DNA from: Planctomycetota bacterium
GTDB lineage: Bacteria; Planctomycetota; Brocadiia; SM23-32
Direction of reading: 5' to 3'
DNA length: 7,246 bases
NCBI GenBank assembly: GCA_030604585.1
Contig: JAUVVP010000089.1
Span: 1 to 7,246, forward strand
Position numbers and translations under genes: made by a program
Part shown: piece after piece, positions 5,631-7,246 of the stretch
Layout of the letters: each line of letters begins with the position of its first letter
How positions within the stretch are numbered: position 1 is the first letter of the stretch
The notes under the pieces: model-generated
The model's database searches: none
The model's input: only the letters and a program-made list of their open reading frames with translations
Told to the model about the DNA's origin: nothing

Positions 5631-5653
5631 CGCGCGGCGGCCCCCCCCTGCTC

Positions 5654-6616
5654 TCAGGCACCGCGGCGGCACGTTCTGCTGAACCATTCTACAAAGTCCG
5701 CTATGCCCTGTCCAATCGGGAAGCGCGGCTCGTAGCCGAGCAGGCGGCGCGCCTTCGATATGTCCGCATAGGTCACCGGCACGTCCCCCGGCTGGTCCGG
5801 CAGCCTCTCAATACGCGCCTGCTTGCCGAGGCACTCCTCGATCAGCTCTATCAACCGGTGCAGCTCGACGGGCTCGGAGTTGCCCAGGTTGATGATCTCG
5901 AAGTCCAGCGGCGCCTCCAGGGCAGCCATAATGCCGTCCACCACGTCGCTGTAGTAGGTGTAGTCCCGCCGGCTGGTGCCGTCCCCGTAGACGGGTATGG
6001 GCTCGCCGTTCGCTATCAGCCGCGTGAACTTGTGGATGGCCAGGTCCGGCCTCTGGCGGGGGCCGTAGACCGTGAAGAACCGGAGGCAGACGACCGGCAG
6101 CCCGTACAGGTGGTGGTAGACGTGGCAGAGCAGCTCGCCCGCGCGCTTGGTGGCCGCATAGGGCGAGATGGGCTGCGTTATGGGGTCGTCCTCGCTGAAG
6201 GGGACCTTGCTGTTGATGCCGTAGACGGACGAGCTGGAGCCGAAGATGAACTTCTCGACGCCGTCCGCCAGACGCGCCGCCTCCAGCAGGTTCACCGTGC
6301 CTTCGCAGTTGACCTGCTGATAGAGGGCGGGCTGCTCGATGGAGGGGCGCACGCCGGCACGGGCCGCCAGGTGGACGACGGCGCGCACGTCGTCCCGCGC
6401 CAGCAGGGAGCGGCAGAGCTCCGCGTCGCGGATGTCGCCTTCGACCAGGTCCACCCGGCCGCTGGCCAGGGCGTCGGCGATGTTCGCGCGCTTGACCTGG
6501 GGGGAGTAGAGATCATCGAAGTTGTCCAGGCAGACCGCCCGCCCGCCCCCCTCGACGAGGCGGTCCAACAGGTGGCTGCCTATGAAGCCCGCCCCCCCGG
6601 TAACCAGAACCCTCAT
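5654..6616 (-). CDS. NAD-dependent nucleotide-sugar epimerase, UDP-glucuronate 4-epimerase-like
   Basis: This 320-residue short-chain (extended SDR) enzyme has the NAD-binding TGGAGFIGSHL at residues 6-16, D31 at the end of beta 2, the SSSSVYG serine region (127-133) and the catalytic pair Y153/K157 in SPYAATKRAGE. The blocks RFFTVYGPRQRPDLAIHKF (179-197), the DGTSRRDYTYYSDVVDGI region, and PGDVPVTYADISKARRLLGYEP near the C-terminal end are the pattern I associate with UDP-glucuronate 4-epimerases, which convert UDP-glucuronate to UDP-galacturonate for capsule or lipopolysaccharide. UDP-glucose 4-epimerase or another hexose specificity cannot be excluded. The start is ATG 6616-6614 with GGGAGGG (6624-6630 on the complementary strand) seven bases upstream. 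It is the first gene of the leftward set with ribBA and the LapA-like gene; no glycosyltransferase is nearby. All catalytic residues are present and the length is normal. Confidence 0.9.
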   Translation of the reverse strand: MRVLVTGGAGFIGSHLLDRLVEGGGRAVCLDNFDDLYSPQVKRANIADALASGRVDLVEGDIRDAELCRSLLARDDVRAVVHLAARAGVRPSIEQPALYQQVNCEGTVNLLEAARLADGVEKFIFGSSSSVYGINSKVPFSEDDPITQPISPYAATKRAGELLCHVYHHLYGLPVVCLRFFTVYGPRQRPDLAIHKFTRLIANGEPIPVYGDGTSRRDYTYYSDVVDGIMAALEAPLDFEIINLGNSEPVELHRLIELIEECLGKQARIERLPDQPGDVPVTYADISKARRLLGYEPRFPIGQGIADFVEWFSRTCRRGA

Positions 6617-6643
6617 GCTCCATCCCTCCCCGGAGTCGTTCAG

Positions 6644-6672
6644 AATCTACCACGACGGCACGACGGACACAA
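6644..6672 (-). promoter_or_regulatory. Possible sigma70-type promoter of the epimerase-ribBA-lapA set
   Basis: On the minus strand TTGTGT (6672-6667) and TAGATT (6649-6644) are spaced 17 bp, matching the -35 at 3/6 and the -10 at 4/6 positions. A transcript would begin near 6638 and carry the GGGAGGG ribosome-binding site. The match is modest. Confidence 0.35.
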
Positions 6673-6690
6673 CGGGAGGAGGAGAACATG

Positions 6691-6720
6691 GACACAGATG
6701 AACCCAGATTCACACAGATG
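6691..6720. repeat. Three 10-bp units of ACACAGAT-type repeat
   Basis: GACACAGATG, AACCCAGATT and CACACAGATG follow each other with an exact 10-bp period, close to one helical turn, and share the core CAGAT. They lie between the epimerase promoter region and the inverted-repeat element. From memory, CACAGATG-rich intergenic repeats occur in several environmental lineages, but their function is unknown to me. Confidence 0.55.
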
Positions 6721-6755
6721 GAGAACACGCGGAGGTGCCGCGTGTAGCGCCCAAG

Positions 6756-6839
6756 AATCGGGACAGTCACCATTTTCCGAGTTGTATCCTATTTGGCAGG
6801 ATGACCTTACGCAGTCGAAAAAAGGTGACTGTCCCGATT
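6756..6839. mobile_element. 84-bp inverted-repeat element with GTGACTGTCCCGATT ends (MITE/REP-like)
   Basis: The ends AATCGGGACAGTCACC (6756-6771) and GGTGACTGTCCCGATT (6824-6839) are a perfect 16-bp inverted repeat. Pairing continues inwards for nine more positions with two mismatches (6772-6780 against 6815-6823). The AT-richer centre holds a further 5-bp stem (ATCCT 6786-6790, AGGAT 6798-6802). No protein is encoded. GTGACTGTCCC-ended palindromes are, as I recall, common next to REP-associated tyrosine transposases, suggesting movement in trans. The right end is followed by TTTTT (6838-6842), so for rightward transcripts it has terminator form. For the leftward gene ending at 6842 it would form a 3' hairpin directly after the stop codon. 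Confidence 0.65.
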
Positions 6840-6841
6840 TT

Positions 6842-7246
6842 TCAGAAGCTGGCGGGCGTGTAGATGCTGCGGAAGGTGTGGACTCGGAGCATGTTGCCGG
6901 TGGTGTAGGCCACGCAGACGACCACGTGGGCCGACGCACCGCTGGCATTGACGGGGTAGAACTGCACCGTGTAGTAGAAGCCGGGATAGTAGGGATGCTC
7001 GCGCGCTACGGTCACCGGCGTGCCGGGGCGGTGCCGTACGATCTCGGTCCCGCCCAGCCCGCGATCGGGCTCTCCGTTATTGTCAAAATCGTCGAGAGCA
7101 AATATCCCCAGGTCGCTCACCCCATCGTATCGCATCCATTCCTCGTCTATCACGATGTAGCCCTGTACGGGCGCACCGTCGTTGGGGCCGTCCAGGTCCT
7201 GCGGCAGGTTGGCGGGGTCACCCTTGACCGGTATCTCGGCCATCTC
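6842..7246 (-). CDS. C-terminal part of an unrecognised, probably secreted protein (cut by the right edge)
   Basis: At least 133 residues are visible, running off the window; the codon before the first ATG (7243-7241) is GAG and the frame stays open, so the true start is probably outside. I do not recognise the family. There is no membrane helix in the visible part. It is rich in Asp, Gly, Pro, Tyr and Val. It has a DxDxNGxxD pattern (D52, D54, N56, G57, D60 counted from that ATG) of the kind used to bind calcium in EF-hand/dockerin-like or thrombospondin-type loops. YIVIDEEWMRYDGV and the Tyr-rich HPYYPGFYYTVQFYPV suggest beta strands of an extracellular domain. The final residues SIYTPASF precede TGA at 6844-6842, and an inverted-repeat element begins two bases beyond. 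It could be part of a pilin-like or surface protein, but that is only a guess. Confidence 0.65.
   Translation of the reverse strand, partial: EMAEIPVKGDPANLPQDLDGPNDGAPVQGYIVIDEEWMRYDGVSDLGIFALDDFDNNGEPDRGLGGTEIVRHRPGTPVTVAREHPYYPGFYYTVQFYPVNASGASAHVVVCVAYTTGNMLRVHTFRSIYTPASF

Noticed and set aside
1..7246. CRISPR array, phage or defence island
   Set aside because: No regularly spaced direct repeats with unique spacers, and no nuclease, integrase, capsid or toxin-antitoxin-like gene was seen.

Overview
This is a high-GC bacterial chromosomal window. Its gene content (RseC-like, LapA/DUF1049-like, a UDP-sugar epimerase) points to an envelope-bearing, Gram-negative-type organism. Abundant palindromic, transposase-less intergenic elements with GTGACTGTCCC-type and GGGGTCAGATCC-type ends suggest an uncultivated Planctomycetota- or Hydrogenedentota-like lineage. 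That assignment is recall-based inference with low confidence; nothing here fixes the taxonomy.

Layout. The left half reads rightward: (1) a four-helix membrane protein of unknown function with an acidic Pro/Glu tail, open to the left edge; (2) about 530 bp of non-coding DNA holding a nested repeat, made of imperfect outer inverted ends, an 11-triplet TCG/TCC run and a 70-bp perfect cloverleaf palindrome; (3) an RseC/MucC-like protein behind a good sigma70-type promoter; (4) a strong promoter with a long leader, then a membrane-anchored GAF-PAS sensor with no output domain; (5) a small two-helix GGDEF protein. The right half reads leftward: lapA-like, ribBA and a UDP-glucuronate 4-epimerase-like gene form a probable operon (order of transcription: epimerase, ribBA, lapA). 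Beyond a 225-bp spacer is the C-terminal end of an unrecognised, probably secreted, protein cut by the right edge. The two halves converge on a 40-bp spacer containing a hairpin.

How genes may work together. The GAF-PAS protein has an input and a membrane anchor but no effector. The adjacent GGDEF protein has a catalytic motif but only a two-helix membrane hairpin for input. They look like a split c-di-GMP signalling module (inference). RibBA supplies both entry reactions of riboflavin synthesis. The epimerase supplies a nucleotide sugar for surface polysaccharide, and LapA is an envelope protein.

The least explained material is the intergenic DNA: the cloverleaf at 891-960, its surrounding element at about 755-1028, the 84-bp inverted-repeat element at 6756-6839 that starts two bases from a stop codon, and a 10-bp-periodic repeat at 6691-6720. 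None carries a transposase here, so any mobility must be driven in trans. No tRNA, rRNA, CRISPR array or phage gene was found.
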